DNA of 64,000 nt from contig NZ_JAHWYN010000016.1 in assembly GCF_019351435.1 (NCBI RefSeq), forward strand, positions 1 through 64,000, written 5' to 3'. Position 1 is the stretch's first letter. Each line of letters starts with the position of its first letter. Source of the DNA: Flavobacterium taihuense. GTDB lineage: Bacteria > Bacteroidota > Bacteroidia > Flavobacteriales > Flavobacteriaceae. The position numbers were made by a program, and so were the translations under genes. The notes below the pieces were generated by a model. It did not search any database. It was not told where the DNA came from and saw only the letters and a list, made by a program, of their open reading frames with translations. Shown here one piece after another: positions 33,563 through 42,715 of this stretch.

Positions 33563-36145
33563 TTATTTTATGGCATCAATCTTGGCTTGTACCTCTGCAT
33601 CTGTTCCTTCAAATTTCTGAACAACTTCAGTACCATTTAACGTTGTGGTAACGGTAGCACTTACCTTTCCGTTAAGATTTGTTTTTTCAATTCTCACTTC
33701 ATTAGTCATAGACATTGTTTTTTTGGCACAACAAGCTTTTCCTTTTGGTGCAACAAATTTTCCGTCTTTATCATAATGAGACAAACACATTTCTTTTTGC
33801 TCGGGAGTACATTTTAGGCTGTCGCACATTTTGGAGCATTCCTCTTTGGTCATTTTAACACATTTGTCCATGTCGCATTTTCCCATCATCATTGCACCTT
33901 CTCCCATAGTGCATTTTTTCATCATGATTTCTTTCTTTTCACATGATCCTTTGCCATCAATTGTACTTTCACCGCTTCCTAAAATCGGAGCCATAACTAG
34001 TCCAATCAAACAAGTCAATTTGATTAAGATGTTCATCGATGGTCCAGAAGTATCTTTGAATGGATCACCAACAGTATCTCCAGTTACAGCTGCTTTATGG
34101 GCATCCGACCCTTTATAGGTCATTTCCCCATTAATCATAACACCTGCCTCAAATGATTTTTTTGCATTGTCCCAAGCACCACCGGCGTTGTTTTGAAAAA
34201 CTGCCCAAAGTACTCCAGAAACAGTAACTCCAGCCATATAACCACCTAACATTTCTGCGATTAATTGATTGTTATCACCATACACTAATTTTCCTAAAAG
34301 AACAATAGCAATAGGAAAACCAATCGTTAAAACTCCTGGCAACATCATTTCGCGCAAAGCGGCTTTGGTAGAAATATCAACACATTTTGCATATTCCGGT
34401 TTTCCGGTTCCTTCCATAATTCCTGGAATTTCTTTGAACTGACGACGTACTTCATACACCATGTCCATCGCGGCTTTTCCTACTGAATTCATTGCTAAAG
34501 CTGAGAAAACTACGGGTATCATACCTCCAACAAAAAGCATTGCTAAAACAGGCGCTTTGAAAATATTGATTCCGTCAATTCCTGTAAAAGTTACATAAGC
34601 CGCAAATAAAGCCAAAGATGTTAAAGCTGCCGAAGCAATTGCGAAACCTTTACCGGTTGCAGCTGTTGTGTTTCCTACTGAGTCCAAAATATCGGTTCTC
34701 GTGCGTACTTCTTTTGGTAATTCACTCATTTCGGCAATTCCACCTGCATTGTCTGATATTGGACCAAAAGCATCGATTGCCAACTGCATTGCTGTAGTTG
34801 CCATCATTGCAGAAGCTGCTAATGCCACTCCATAAAATCCTGCCAAAGCATAAGAAGACCAAATCGCAGCTGCAAATAACAATACAGTTGGGAAAGTTGA
34901 GATCATTCCTGTTGCTAATCCTGCAATTACATTGGTTCCTGCACCTGTACTTGATTTTTGAACAATCGCCATAACTGGTTTTGTCCCTAATCCTGTGTAA
35001 TATTCCGTTACGGATGAAATCGCTCCACCAACAACTAATCCGATAAGTGTTGCATAAAAAACACGCATCGACGAGATATCCATAGATCCTTCGCCAAAGA
35101 AAGTCATACTCATTGTTTCTGGAAGCATATATTGAACTAAGAAATAACAGGCGATAGCTGTTAAAACAATAGAAACCCAGTTTCCAATATTCAATGCTTT
35201 TTGAACTTGTGCTTCTTTAGCATTCTCGTCTGTGATTTTAACAAGCATTGTTCCAACTATAGAAAACAAAATTCCAAAACCAGCAATTGCCATAGGTAAT
35301 AAAATAGGTCCTATTCCGCCAAAAGCATCCTGAATGTTTCCTCCCATATCTTTTATCACATAATTTCCAAGAACCATTGCTGCTAGAACGGTTGCTACAT
35401 ACGATCCGAATAAATCGGCACCCATTCCTGCAACGTCACCTACATTATCTCCAACGTTATCTGCAATTGTAGCAGGATTACGAGGGTCATCTTCTGGAAT
35501 TCCAGCTTCTACTTTACCAACTAAATCAGCACCTACATCGGCTGCTTTGGTGTAAATTCCTCCACCCACACGGGCAAACAAAGCAATCGATTCAGCTCCA
35601 AGAGAGAAACCTGCTAATGTTTCTAAAACAATTGTCATATCTTCTGTAGAAGTCCATTGTCCTTTCATGAATATTTGGAAGAAAACAATAAAAAAACCGG
35701 TCAACCCTAAAACAGCTAAACCGGCTACGCCTAATCCCATTACAGTTCCACCACCAAAAGAGACTTTCAAAGCTTGTGGTAAGCTCGTACGAGCGGCCTG
35801 AGTAGTTCTTACATTGGTTTTTGTTGCGATTTTCATTCCCATATTTCCTGCTAATGCTGAGAAAAATGCTCCGAACACAAATGCAACCACTATTAATATA
35901 TCTGTTTTAACTCCGGGGATTTGAGTGACTCCTGCTAATACAATACTTGCGATTAATACAAAGACAGCCAATAATCGGTATTCTGCCTTTAAGAAAGCCA
36001 AAGCTCCTTCATATATGTGATCTGATATCTCTTTCATTTTGCCGTCTCCAGGATCCTGTTTTAAAACCCAAGATCTTTTGATAGCCATAAAAATAAGCCC
36101 TATTATTGCCATGAAAATTGGCACATAAATCATAATTGAATTCAT
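33563..36145 (-). CDS. hppA: Membrane-bound ion-pumping pyrophosphatase with Cys/Met-rich tail
   Basis: 860 residues from MNSIMIYVPIF; the longer frame upstream to 36202 is not needed. The core has about 16 membrane segments and the signature DVGADLVGKVEAGIPEDDPR with the following NVGDNVGDVAGMGADLF. GNTTAATGKG carries Ala where K+-independent enzymes have Lys, so this is the K+-dependent type, which often moves Na+. It couples PPi hydrolysis to ion export across the inner membrane. The last 138 residues are extra: ten Cys and about twelve Met (MMKKCTMGEGAMMMGKCD), then a small beta region. PPases have an outside C-terminus, so the tail would be periplasmic. Confidence 0.93.
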   Translation of the reverse strand: MNSIMIYVPIFMAIIGLIFMAIKRSWVLKQDPGDGKMKEISDHIYEGALAFLKAEYRLLAVFVLIASIVLAGVTQIPGVKTDILIVVAFVFGAFFSALAGNMGMKIATKTNVRTTQAARTSLPQALKVSFGGGTVMGLGVAGLAVLGLTGFFIVFFQIFMKGQWTSTEDMTIVLETLAGFSLGAESIALFARVGGGIYTKAADVGADLVGKVEAGIPEDDPRNPATIADNVGDNVGDVAGMGADLFGSYVATVLAAMVLGNYVIKDMGGNIQDAFGGIGPILLPMAIAGFGILFSIVGTMLVKITDENAKEAQVQKALNIGNWVSIVLTAIACYFLVQYMLPETMSMTFFGEGSMDISSMRVFYATLIGLVVGGAISSVTEYYTGLGTKPVMAIVQKSSTGAGTNVIAGLATGMISTFPTVLLFAAAIWSSYALAGFYGVALAASAMMATTAMQLAIDAFGPISDNAGGIAEMSELPKEVRTRTDILDSVGNTTAATGKGFAIASAALTSLALFAAYVTFTGIDGINIFKAPVLAMLFVGGMIPVVFSALAMNSVGKAAMDMVYEVRRQFKEIPGIMEGTGKPEYAKCVDISTKAALREMMLPGVLTIGFPIAIVLLGKLVYGDNNQLIAEMLGGYMAGVTVSGVLWAVFQNNAGGAWDNAKKSFEAGVMINGEMTYKGSDAHKAAVTGDTVGDPFKDTSGPSMNILIKLTCLIGLVMAPILGSGESTIDGKGSCEKKEIMMKKCTMGEGAMMMGKCDMDKCVKMTKEECSKMCDSLKCTPEQKEMCLSHYDKDGKFVAPKGKACCAKKTMSMTNEVRIEKTNLNGKVSATVTTTLNGTEVVQKFEGTDAEVQAKIDAIK

Positions 36146-36200
36146 AAAATATTCTTTTTGGTTTGTTAATATAAAAATTGTAATCGATAGCAATTTAAAC

Positions 36201-36239
36201 AAAAAAAAGCAACACTCATTGAAGAATATTGCTTTTTTT
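36201..36239 (-). terminator. Intrinsic terminator between ppa and hppA
   Basis: Minus strand GCAATATTC...GTGTTGC followed by TTTTTTTTG. It ends the ppa transcript before hppA, so the two pyrophosphatase genes are separate units. Confidence 0.65.
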
Positions 36240-36259
36240 ATAAAAATTAAGGGTGAAAA

Positions 36260-36790
36260 TTATTTAATACTAAATAATCCTTCTGGTTTATTTTCGATTT
36301 TCTCAAAACGCTCTGTGCATTCTTTAATAATGGCATACGCTTCGTTTACATCTCCCCAGCCTTCAACATCTACTTGTTTGTTTTCAAGGTCTTTGTAGAC
36401 TTGGAAGAAATGCTCGATTTCTTTCAATAAGTGTGGATTGATATCAGAAAGGTTTTCTAATGAGTTCCAAATTGGATCTGAAACTGGTACACAGATTACT
36501 TTTTCGTCCGGTCCTTTATCATCTGCCATGTGGAATACTCCAATTGGTTTTACTTCCATTACACAACCAGGGAAAGTAGGTTCGTTTACCAATACCAAAA
36601 CGTCTAATGGGTCACCATCTAAAGCTAAAGTCTCAGGAATGAAACCATAATCAGCTGGGTACATCATAGAAGAGAATAACATTCTGTCAAAACGCATTCT
36701 TTTTATTTCAAAATCGTACTCGTATTTATTTCTACTTCCTCTTGGTATTTCGATTAATACATCAAAAGTTTTTAATTTGTCTGCAGTCAT
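36260..36790 (-). CDS. ppa: Soluble inorganic pyrophosphatase, family I
   Basis: 176 residues from MTADKLKTFDVLIEIPRG; the frame is open upstream to 36868, but this start fits the family and places the conserved N-terminus correctly. Motifs: EIPRGSRNKYEYD, YPADYGFIPETLALDGDPLDVLVL with the metal-binding Asp cluster. It hydrolyses PPi in the cytoplasm to drive biosynthetic reactions. It lies next to the membrane pyrophosphatase gene in the same direction; the two consume the same substrate, one with energy recovery. Confidence 0.95.
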   Translation of the reverse strand: MTADKLKTFDVLIEIPRGSRNKYEYDFEIKRMRFDRMLFSSMMYPADYGFIPETLALDGDPLDVLVLVNEPTFPGCVMEVKPIGVFHMADDKGPDEKVICVPVSDPIWNSLENLSDINPHLLKEIEHFFQVYKDLENKQVDVEGWGDVNEAYAIIKECTERFEKIENKPEGLFSIK

Positions 36791-36931
36791 TATTCTTTTA
36801 TCTTTTCTTAATTTATTAACGACTGCAAAAGTAATCAAACTATACTTTTTAGCAATAAAAAAACACAATATATAACTATAACGTTTTCGTTAAAGTTGCT
36901 GAGTTGCTTTTCTTGGATAAAATAAAACGGC

Positions 36932-37768
36932 TTATTCTAAAAGCCGCATACTTAATGTAGTGTGAAATTTTGAATTTCTATCTTGAACTATTAAATCATT
37001 GTTTCTATTATATCGTCTACATTCAAAATTGGTTAATTCTTGCATGGCATCCAGTTTTTTTAGTAATAGTCTTCCGTTATCCATTTCTTTAAAATCTAAT
37101 AAAACAGTTACTTTGTTATAATTCCATTCCGATTCAAATTCTGGGTGTTTAAATACTGGATTCCTTGGAGATGAATCCGAATAATATTTATAGGGCTTTG
37201 TGTTTTTAAAAGCTATCCGGATTATATTAAAATTTTTATTGTTAAATGTAAAATAGCCACAAAAATATTTATCGGTTGTGAATTGAACTGTAGTGACATT
37301 ATCTATTTTTGACATTTCATACTTGTAATTATAACTCAGATGAAAAAAATCAAAATCGATAACATGTAAACTATCGTAAAATATGGATAAAGAAAGCCAA
37401 GAATCATTACGTGGTTGATAATTAAAATAAGGAGAAGTATCTGTATGAAAAGGATTTTTCGGGTCATCAAGTAACATATAGTGAATATAGAATTGATCTA
37501 AAGTTTCTATGTCCAAATGATTTACCATTACCTTGTTAACTAATGTATCGCTGTTGTCTTTTACTGAAAAATGTTTGGTTGCATAGTCAACATATCCTAG
37601 ATTGTAATTTTCTCTCAAATTATATCTGATTTTTTCTAGAATAGTTTTAATTTCTTTTCTATTCATTTTTTTATCAGAGATAACAACATCTTTTAATTGT
37701 ATTGTGTCTTGACAATATATGTTTTGTAAAGCAAAGAGCAGGAGTACTAGCAGATACGATTTTTTCAT
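36932..37768 (-). CDS. Exported protein of unknown function
   Basis: 278 residues. MKKSYLLVLLLFALQNIYCQ is a signal peptide (cleavage after the Cys-Gln pair or at Cys19 if lipidated). The mature protein starts DTIQLKDVVISDKKMNRKEIK, similar to the first strand of DUF5686/carboxypeptidase-regulatory type proteins of Bacteroidota, but the rest is shorter and lacks the barrel. No enzymatic motif is seen. Its neighbours give no functional hint. Confidence 0.7.
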   Translation of the reverse strand: MKKSYLLVLLLFALQNIYCQDTIQLKDVVISDKKMNRKEIKTILEKIRYNLRENYNLGYVDYATKHFSVKDNSDTLVNKVMVNHLDIETLDQFYIHYMLLDDPKNPFHTDTSPYFNYQPRNDSWLSLSIFYDSLHVIDFDFFHLSYNYKYEMSKIDNVTTVQFTTDKYFCGYFTFNNKNFNIIRIAFKNTKPYKYYSDSSPRNPVFKHPEFESEWNYNKVTVLLDFKEMDNGRLLLKKLDAMQELTNFECRRYNRNNDLIVQDRNSKFHTTLSMRLLE

Positions 37769-37923
37769 TGTAATTTAAGTTAGTGGTTAGGATAGTTATT
37801 TTGCTTTTATTTAACAGCAATAATCGTACCATAACCATTTTAAAGAAATACTAAAATAAATTGTATTGTTGCTTTATTCTATTCTTATTTAATATATTAA
37901 GTTTTCATAATTCAAGTTTGAAA

Positions 37924-38523
37924 CTAATAAACGATTGTTCGTTTACGCTTTTTTAGATAATAATGCCAAAGCAAAAATGTAGCATAAGAGCGGTATGGAC
38001 TCCATTGTTCAGTATGAATTTCCATTTCTTGTTTGTCGTGAATGTCAAGCAGTTCTTTAATTGTATTTACGACTGCAATGTCACCTAGTGGAATTAAATC
38101 GGGTTCTTGAAGACAAAACATCAGGTAAATATCGATGGTCCAATTTCCGATTCCTTTTAGTTTGATTAATTCTTCACGAACTTGTTGCGCTGATTTTGCA
38201 GACAAACCTTCAATATCGAGTTCTTTATTTAGTGCAGCTTGAGCTAATATTTTTATATAATTTGTTTTTTGACGGCTAACTCCCAAAGCTCGAAACTCTT
38301 CGTCGGGCAAAACGGACATCGTTTCTGGATCACAGGTTGTGTGTGCTTTGATTTTTATAAATGTGGCTTTCGCCGAATCGATGGAAACCTGCTGTTCTAA
38401 AATCAATAACACCAAAGTCTCAAAACCTTGAGGTCTTTTCGGGATTGTCGGTAATCCGTAAGTATCTATAATGTATTTGAAAATAGGACTTTTTTGAAAA
38501 AGATGGTCGATGGCTTGCTGCAT
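37924..38523 (-). CDS. DNA-3-methyladenine glycosylase II-like, HhH-GPD
   Basis: 199 residues. The helix-hairpin-helix and catalytic region is LIKLKGIGNWTIDIYLMFCL, followed by DLIPLGDIAV with the catalytic Asp. It matches AlkA-type base-excision repair glycosylases that remove alkylated purines. The length is smaller than E. coli AlkA (282) because the N-terminal domain is missing, common for the short AlkA group. Cytoplasmic. No neighbouring repair genes. Confidence 0.88.
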   Translation of the reverse strand: MQQAIDHLFQKSPIFKYIIDTYGLPTIPKRPQGFETLVLLILEQQVSIDSAKATFIKIKAHTTCDPETMSVLPDEEFRALGVSRQKTNYIKILAQAALNKELDIEGLSAKSAQQVREELIKLKGIGNWTIDIYLMFCLQEPDLIPLGDIAVVNTIKELLDIHDKQEMEIHTEQWSPYRSYATFLLWHYYLKKRKRTIVY

Positions 38524-38538
38524 GATTTGATTATTTTT

Positions 38539-38713
38539 TAGCCCAGATTGCTTCGCCAGTTCGCTTCGCTCGTGTTAAATGAAAAGCCTTATGAAAAAAA
38601 CTGCTAATTTTTGTGAAAGTAAAAAAAGCGACCAATCCCGATAGCTATCGGGACTCTTTTTACTTTTTTACAAAAATAGCAGTTTTTGAGTAAGCTTGTA
38701 ATGGATAGCTGGA
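38539..38713 (+). repeat. Dispersed hairpin element, copy 3
   Basis: Ends are TAGCCCAGAT and ATGGATAGCTGGA; the closing pair is CCAG/CTGG, where copies 1 and 2 have CCCG/CGGG. Inside, AAACTGCTAATTTTTGTGAA with GTAAAAA pairs with the mirror stretch about 38655-38687, around the palindrome TCCCGATAGCTATCGGGA (38636-38653). Confidence 0.75.
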
Positions 38714-38721
38714 TAAAGCTT

Positions 38722-41223
38722 CTAGAAATAGAATCCAAACGATCCTTTTACGGTAAATCTATTCGTGTTTGGCGTGTCGAGATAGCTCCCTCTCCAAGAA
38801 AAATCCAAACGGAATACTTTGAAGATGTTCCCAATTCCTGCGTTGTATTCCCAATATACATTCTCGGGAGCTACATATTCTAGACCCGAAGCATTGATGG
38901 CTCTATTGGCATCCGAAACGGTTCCGTAAGCGGCTTTGACACCTACAAATTCTCTCCAGTTGAGTTTTCGCATAAAAGGAACTCTGGCAAACAGCCTTCC
39001 GTTGAAATCATGATTCCATTGGAATGTGGCATATTTATCGGTTATGAATTCGTAATAATTAAGATTACTGAACGTATTTTCAATAGTAAAAAAGGTCTGG
39101 TTTCCCGGTACAATACTCAACAAGCCTAAAGGAACAGTTCCGAAAGTTTTTCCAAGTTCCAAAATCAAATTAGTGCGACCAAGCGGGCCAATGACAATGG
39201 GTTGTTTATAGTATATTTCGAGTTTTTTATAATTAAAATCACTGTTGATAATTCCTTTGTAACCTTGACTGTAATTGACAAATAGAGTTGTGTATGGACT
39301 ATTGGCTATGCTTCTTTCTACTCCGTATGCTATGGTTCTTCGATTGGGTGTGTACTCAGCCTGAATGTTGAACTCGGACTGGGTAGTGTTGCTTTTTACA
39401 ACTCCAGCGGGATTTGCTGCTGATGGCAAAGTGGTATAATAATCCAAGCTAAAGACTGGCGAGGCTGATTCCAGGGTTTTGTAGGTGACTCCCGCTTGAA
39501 GCGTTAGGTTTTTGATGGGTTCCATTGCAATGTAGGCATTGGTCAATCCTATATTGGTTAATTTTCCATTGGATCCTGTGGTAAAAAAGGCTGAAGAACC
39601 AAAATTCCTAGCCAATATATCATTGGTTGTGGTCAAACTGGCTCCCAATTGTTCAATGTCACGCCTATTTCCTCCAGAAATAATAATTCGGTTTTTCTTG
39701 TCAATCATCCATTTTCCGGCAAAACCGTATTTGAACTTTTTATCATCAAAACCGTAGGCTGTAAAAGCTTGCAAACGCCATGGATCATTTGGACCAAAAT
39801 AAGTTCGACCGCCTAATTGCACTCTAAAACCTTCGACCTCATTGTATCCAAAGGAGGAGAAAAGCGGACCGAAATCAAATCCGTCATAATTGATATAGCC
39901 GCTCGCCAGGATTGTTACCAAGTTTGTAAGTCGCTTAAAAGCTGGGACTGTATTCAAGGTGTCTAGCATTTTGTAAACGCCTTCTTCGTCCTTGGTTAAT
40001 TTTTCAAAACGATTCTCTTCCCAATATTCATCACTCTTTTTGTACACTTCATTGTCGATAAAATTCACTTCTTCCTTGTAGAAATTAGCGGGTTTTTCGA
40101 TATTGAATTTGTGGTTTTGGTAATAAGTAGTTCGCTTTCCGTAAACGCCTTTTGATTTTTCTTTTTTGTTTACCGCAAAATCAGACATCAAATAATCTTT
40201 GGTCAACAGAAAAATAGAATCGTTCAAGACATCAAATTCCTGTTCTACATAAATATCTTTTACCCAGTTGATATTGGCACTTTTGGTAACGGCCATATTG
40301 ATTTTTTTGATGGCAAAAGTGGTGTCATTCACCCAAAAATCTCCTTTGAAAGTCAGTTCGTTTTTTCGTCTTGGATAAAAAACAATATTGTAGCACCATT
40401 TTTTATCAATATAAGCACTGTCTTTCAATACATAGTTATAAACGTCAATTCCTGTTGTGGAAAGAGGACTGGTAAAGCTTTTGTCGAATAAGGCAATGTA
40501 ATTATTGTAGATGTTATAATCCGAATACAAATCCTTTATAAAAGACAAAATTTGCTGATTTCCTTCAAATCCAGAAGTCTTATTGGCTTTTGTAATTTCT
40601 TTTATTTTGGGGATTTTATTATCTCCATAAACGTCTATTAGTGCTTCATTTACAAAAATGGGCAAATAGGTTTTTCCCGTTACTGTAGAAGTGTCTACAT
40701 GGTCGAAAATGAATTCCATTCCTTTGAAAATTTTTTGTTTTCTGTAGGCACTATCAATAGAATTGATATCAAATTCTACTTTTTCATATTTCTCCATTTG
40801 GTATTGGTCAAATTGATACAGACCATTTTTGCGCTTTTTCTCCCAAATTTTTCTCAGAATATCAAGTGCAGGATTGTTCTTTTTGGACGTTTTTCCGGTA
40901 TAAACGACTACCTCTTTCAAGGCTTCCTGCTCGCTTAATTCAATTACAAAATTATAATTGACTGATTTAGTTAGGGTGATTTCTTTTTCAGAAAAACCAA
41001 CTGAGCTCACAACTAATGTACTATAGCTATTTGGAGACTCCATATAAAATCGCCCATCTTCATTGGTAACTGTTCCAATACTGGTGTTTTTAAAAACAAC
41101 ATTTGCAAATGGGATAGCCTGTTTGGATTTGTCAACAACAATACCACTCACTTTTGTTTGAGCAAAAATTGGACTTGCTAGTGCAAATAAAAAAAAGACG
41201 ATAACCGTTAAGATTTTCTTCAT
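38722..41223 (-). CDS. DUF5686 outer-membrane protein with carboxypeptidase-regulatory-like domain
   Basis: 833 residues. Signal peptide MKKILTVIVFFLFALASPIF ends near AQ. Residues about 25-105 are a CarboxypepD_reg-like beta sandwich (VSGIVVDKSKQAIPFANVVF), typical as plug or linker of Bacteroidota surface proteins; the rest, with many alternating strands, ends in SGLEYVAPENVYWEYNAGIG...RFTVKGSFGFYF and a terminal Phe, as in an outer-membrane barrel. The role of DUF5686 proteins is not known. It shares its stop region with the hairpin element copy 3. Confidence 0.88.
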   Translation of the reverse strand: MKKILTVIVFFLFALASPIFAQTKVSGIVVDKSKQAIPFANVVFKNTSIGTVTNEDGRFYMESPNSYSTLVVSSVGFSEKEITLTKSVNYNFVIELSEQEALKEVVVYTGKTSKKNNPALDILRKIWEKKRKNGLYQFDQYQMEKYEKVEFDINSIDSAYRKQKIFKGMEFIFDHVDTSTVTGKTYLPIFVNEALIDVYGDNKIPKIKEITKANKTSGFEGNQQILSFIKDLYSDYNIYNNYIALFDKSFTSPLSTTGIDVYNYVLKDSAYIDKKWCYNIVFYPRRKNELTFKGDFWVNDTTFAIKKINMAVTKSANINWVKDIYVEQEFDVLNDSIFLLTKDYLMSDFAVNKKEKSKGVYGKRTTYYQNHKFNIEKPANFYKEEVNFIDNEVYKKSDEYWEENRFEKLTKDEEGVYKMLDTLNTVPAFKRLTNLVTILASGYINYDGFDFGPLFSSFGYNEVEGFRVQLGGRTYFGPNDPWRLQAFTAYGFDDKKFKYGFAGKWMIDKKNRIIISGGNRRDIEQLGASLTTTNDILARNFGSSAFFTTGSNGKLTNIGLTNAYIAMEPIKNLTLQAGVTYKTLESASPVFSLDYYTTLPSAANPAGVVKSNTTQSEFNIQAEYTPNRRTIAYGVERSIANSPYTTLFVNYSQGYKGIINSDFNYKKLEIYYKQPIVIGPLGRTNLILELGKTFGTVPLGLLSIVPGNQTFFTIENTFSNLNYYEFITDKYATFQWNHDFNGRLFARVPFMRKLNWREFVGVKAAYGTVSDANRAINASGLEYVAPENVYWEYNAGIGNIFKVFRLDFSWRGSYLDTPNTNRFTVKGSFGFYF

Positions 41224-41230
41224 GATATAT

Positions 41231-41272
41231 AAAAAAAAGCTTCATCAAATTGGAGTATTGATGAAGCTTTTC
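41231..41272 (-). terminator. Intrinsic terminator after pdhB
   Basis: Minus strand: AAAAGCTTCATCAA...TTGATGAAGCTT with T-run, between pdhB and the DUF5686 gene. Confidence 0.85.
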
Positions 41273-41288
41273 AAATAGTTATATTCGA

Positions 41289-42266
41289 TTATTTGTATAA
41301 TACTTTCTTAACCGCTTTCACAACATCTGCAGCATTTGGCAACCATTCTTTCAATAATACTGGAGAATATGGTGCTGGAGTATCAGCAGTTGTAATACGT
41401 TGAATTGGAGCATCAAGAAAGTCAAAAGCTTGTTCTTGAACCAAGTAAGCAATCTCAGAAGAAACACTTGCAAAAGGCCAAGCTTCTTCAAGAATAACCA
41501 ATCGGTTTGTTTTTCTAACAGAAGTTAAAATTGCTTCGTTATCCATTGGACGAACCGTTCTCAAGTCAATAATTTCACATGAAATACCTTCTTTTGCCAA
41601 TTCATCGGCAGCGATATAAGCTTCTTTGATAATTTTTCCGAAAGAAACAATAGTTACATCAGTTCCTTCACGTTTGATATCGGCGACTCCAATAGGAATA
41701 GTATATTCTCCATCTGGCACTTCACCTTTGTCACCATACATTTGCTCTGATTCCATGAAAATAACTGGGTCATTATCACGAATAGCCGATTTCAATAAAC
41801 CTTTGGCATCATAAACATTGGATGGAACCACAACTTTAAGCCCTGGAGTATTGGCAAACCAGTTCTCGATAGCTTGAGAGTGAGTTGCTCCCAATTGTCC
41901 TGCCGAAGCAGTAGGCCCACGAAAAACGATTGGCACATTAAATTGCCCTCCGGTCATCTGACGCATTTTGGCAGCATTATTTATAATTTGATCAATTCCA
42001 ACCAAACAAAAGTTGAAAGTCATATACTCAACGATCGGGCGACATCCATTCATTGCTGATCCTACTGCAATTCCAGTAAAACCAAGCTCGGCGATTGGCG
42101 TGTCAATTACTCTTTTTTCACCAAATTCGGCAAGCATTCCTTTAGATGCTTTGTAGGCACCATTATACTCTGCTACCTCTTCACCCATTAAGTATATGGA
42201 CTCATCGCGACGCATTTCTTCGCTCATTGCTTCACAAATGGCCTCTCTAAATTGTATCGTTCTCAT
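41289..42266 (-). CDS. pdhB: Pyruvate dehydrogenase E1 component, beta subunit
   Basis: 325 residues, normal size. MRTIQFREAICEAMSEEM at the start, GAYKASKGML, and the conserved PIVEYMTFNF and RGPTASAGQLGATHSQAIE are family motifs. It works with the alpha subunit and E2/E3 to make acetyl-CoA from pyruvate; those genes are not in the window, so the complex is encoded elsewhere. It is a single-gene unit with its own terminator. Confidence 0.93.
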   Translation of the reverse strand: MRTIQFREAICEAMSEEMRRDESIYLMGEEVAEYNGAYKASKGMLAEFGEKRVIDTPIAELGFTGIAVGSAMNGCRPIVEYMTFNFCLVGIDQIINNAAKMRQMTGGQFNVPIVFRGPTASAGQLGATHSQAIENWFANTPGLKVVVPSNVYDAKGLLKSAIRDNDPVIFMESEQMYGDKGEVPDGEYTIPIGVADIKREGTDVTIVSFGKIIKEAYIAADELAKEGISCEIIDLRTVRPMDNEAILTSVRKTNRLVILEEAWPFASVSSEIAYLVQEQAFDFLDAPIQRITTADTPAPYSPVLLKEWLPNAADVVKAVKKVLYK

Positions 42267-42715
42267 ATTTATATAGTCTGTGTGTAATTTTTAGAAACGC
42301 AAAAATAATTATTTTAAATTACTTAAAAGCATAAATTACTTTAAAATAACAAGGATTTATGCTATTGTTTTTTTTAGGAGCTATTTCCAGCTATCCGCTA
42401 TATCTTCATGTGGTCTCGCTAGAAAAAAACGAGACCACATGAAGGATGCCGCTCCTATCTGGGCTAGGGAATTGTTGCTGAATTGGAAATTTATGGCAGC
42501 ATAACTTCATTTGGATGAATGTCGAGATCTGAATAAGCTACTTAAATCACAAAATTAGGTCAGTTATTTATAATAATTCTGATTAAAACCTTTATTGCAC
42601 TATTGTGTTTTGCGAAATCGTAATAGTTGTTGAAAATATTATGCACGCATAGTATATTATTCAATTTATTATTTTAAATTTGTCAAAGAAAAAAAAGAAT
42701 TTAATATATATTATT
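42267..42715. other. Divergent intergenic region between pdhB and etfB
   Basis: 449 bases with a copy of the dispersed hairpin element (42386-42466). A TAAATTTG motif (42675-42682) close to etfB fits a -7 element, but no TTG at the right distance was found. No gene seen. Confidence 0.6.
42386..42466 (-). repeat. Dispersed hairpin element, copy 4
   Basis: On the minus strand TAGCCCAGATAGGAGCGG on the left, GCGGATAGCTGGA on the right; closing pair CCAG/CTGG as in copy 3. The middle is a perfect 15-bp hairpin CTTCATGTGGTCTCG/CGAGACCACATGAAG. Confidence 0.8.

Noticed and set aside
36791..36868. Longer start of the soluble pyrophosphatase at 36868
   Set aside because: The extra 26 residues are not family-like; MTADKLKTFDVLIEIPRG is the expected N-terminus.
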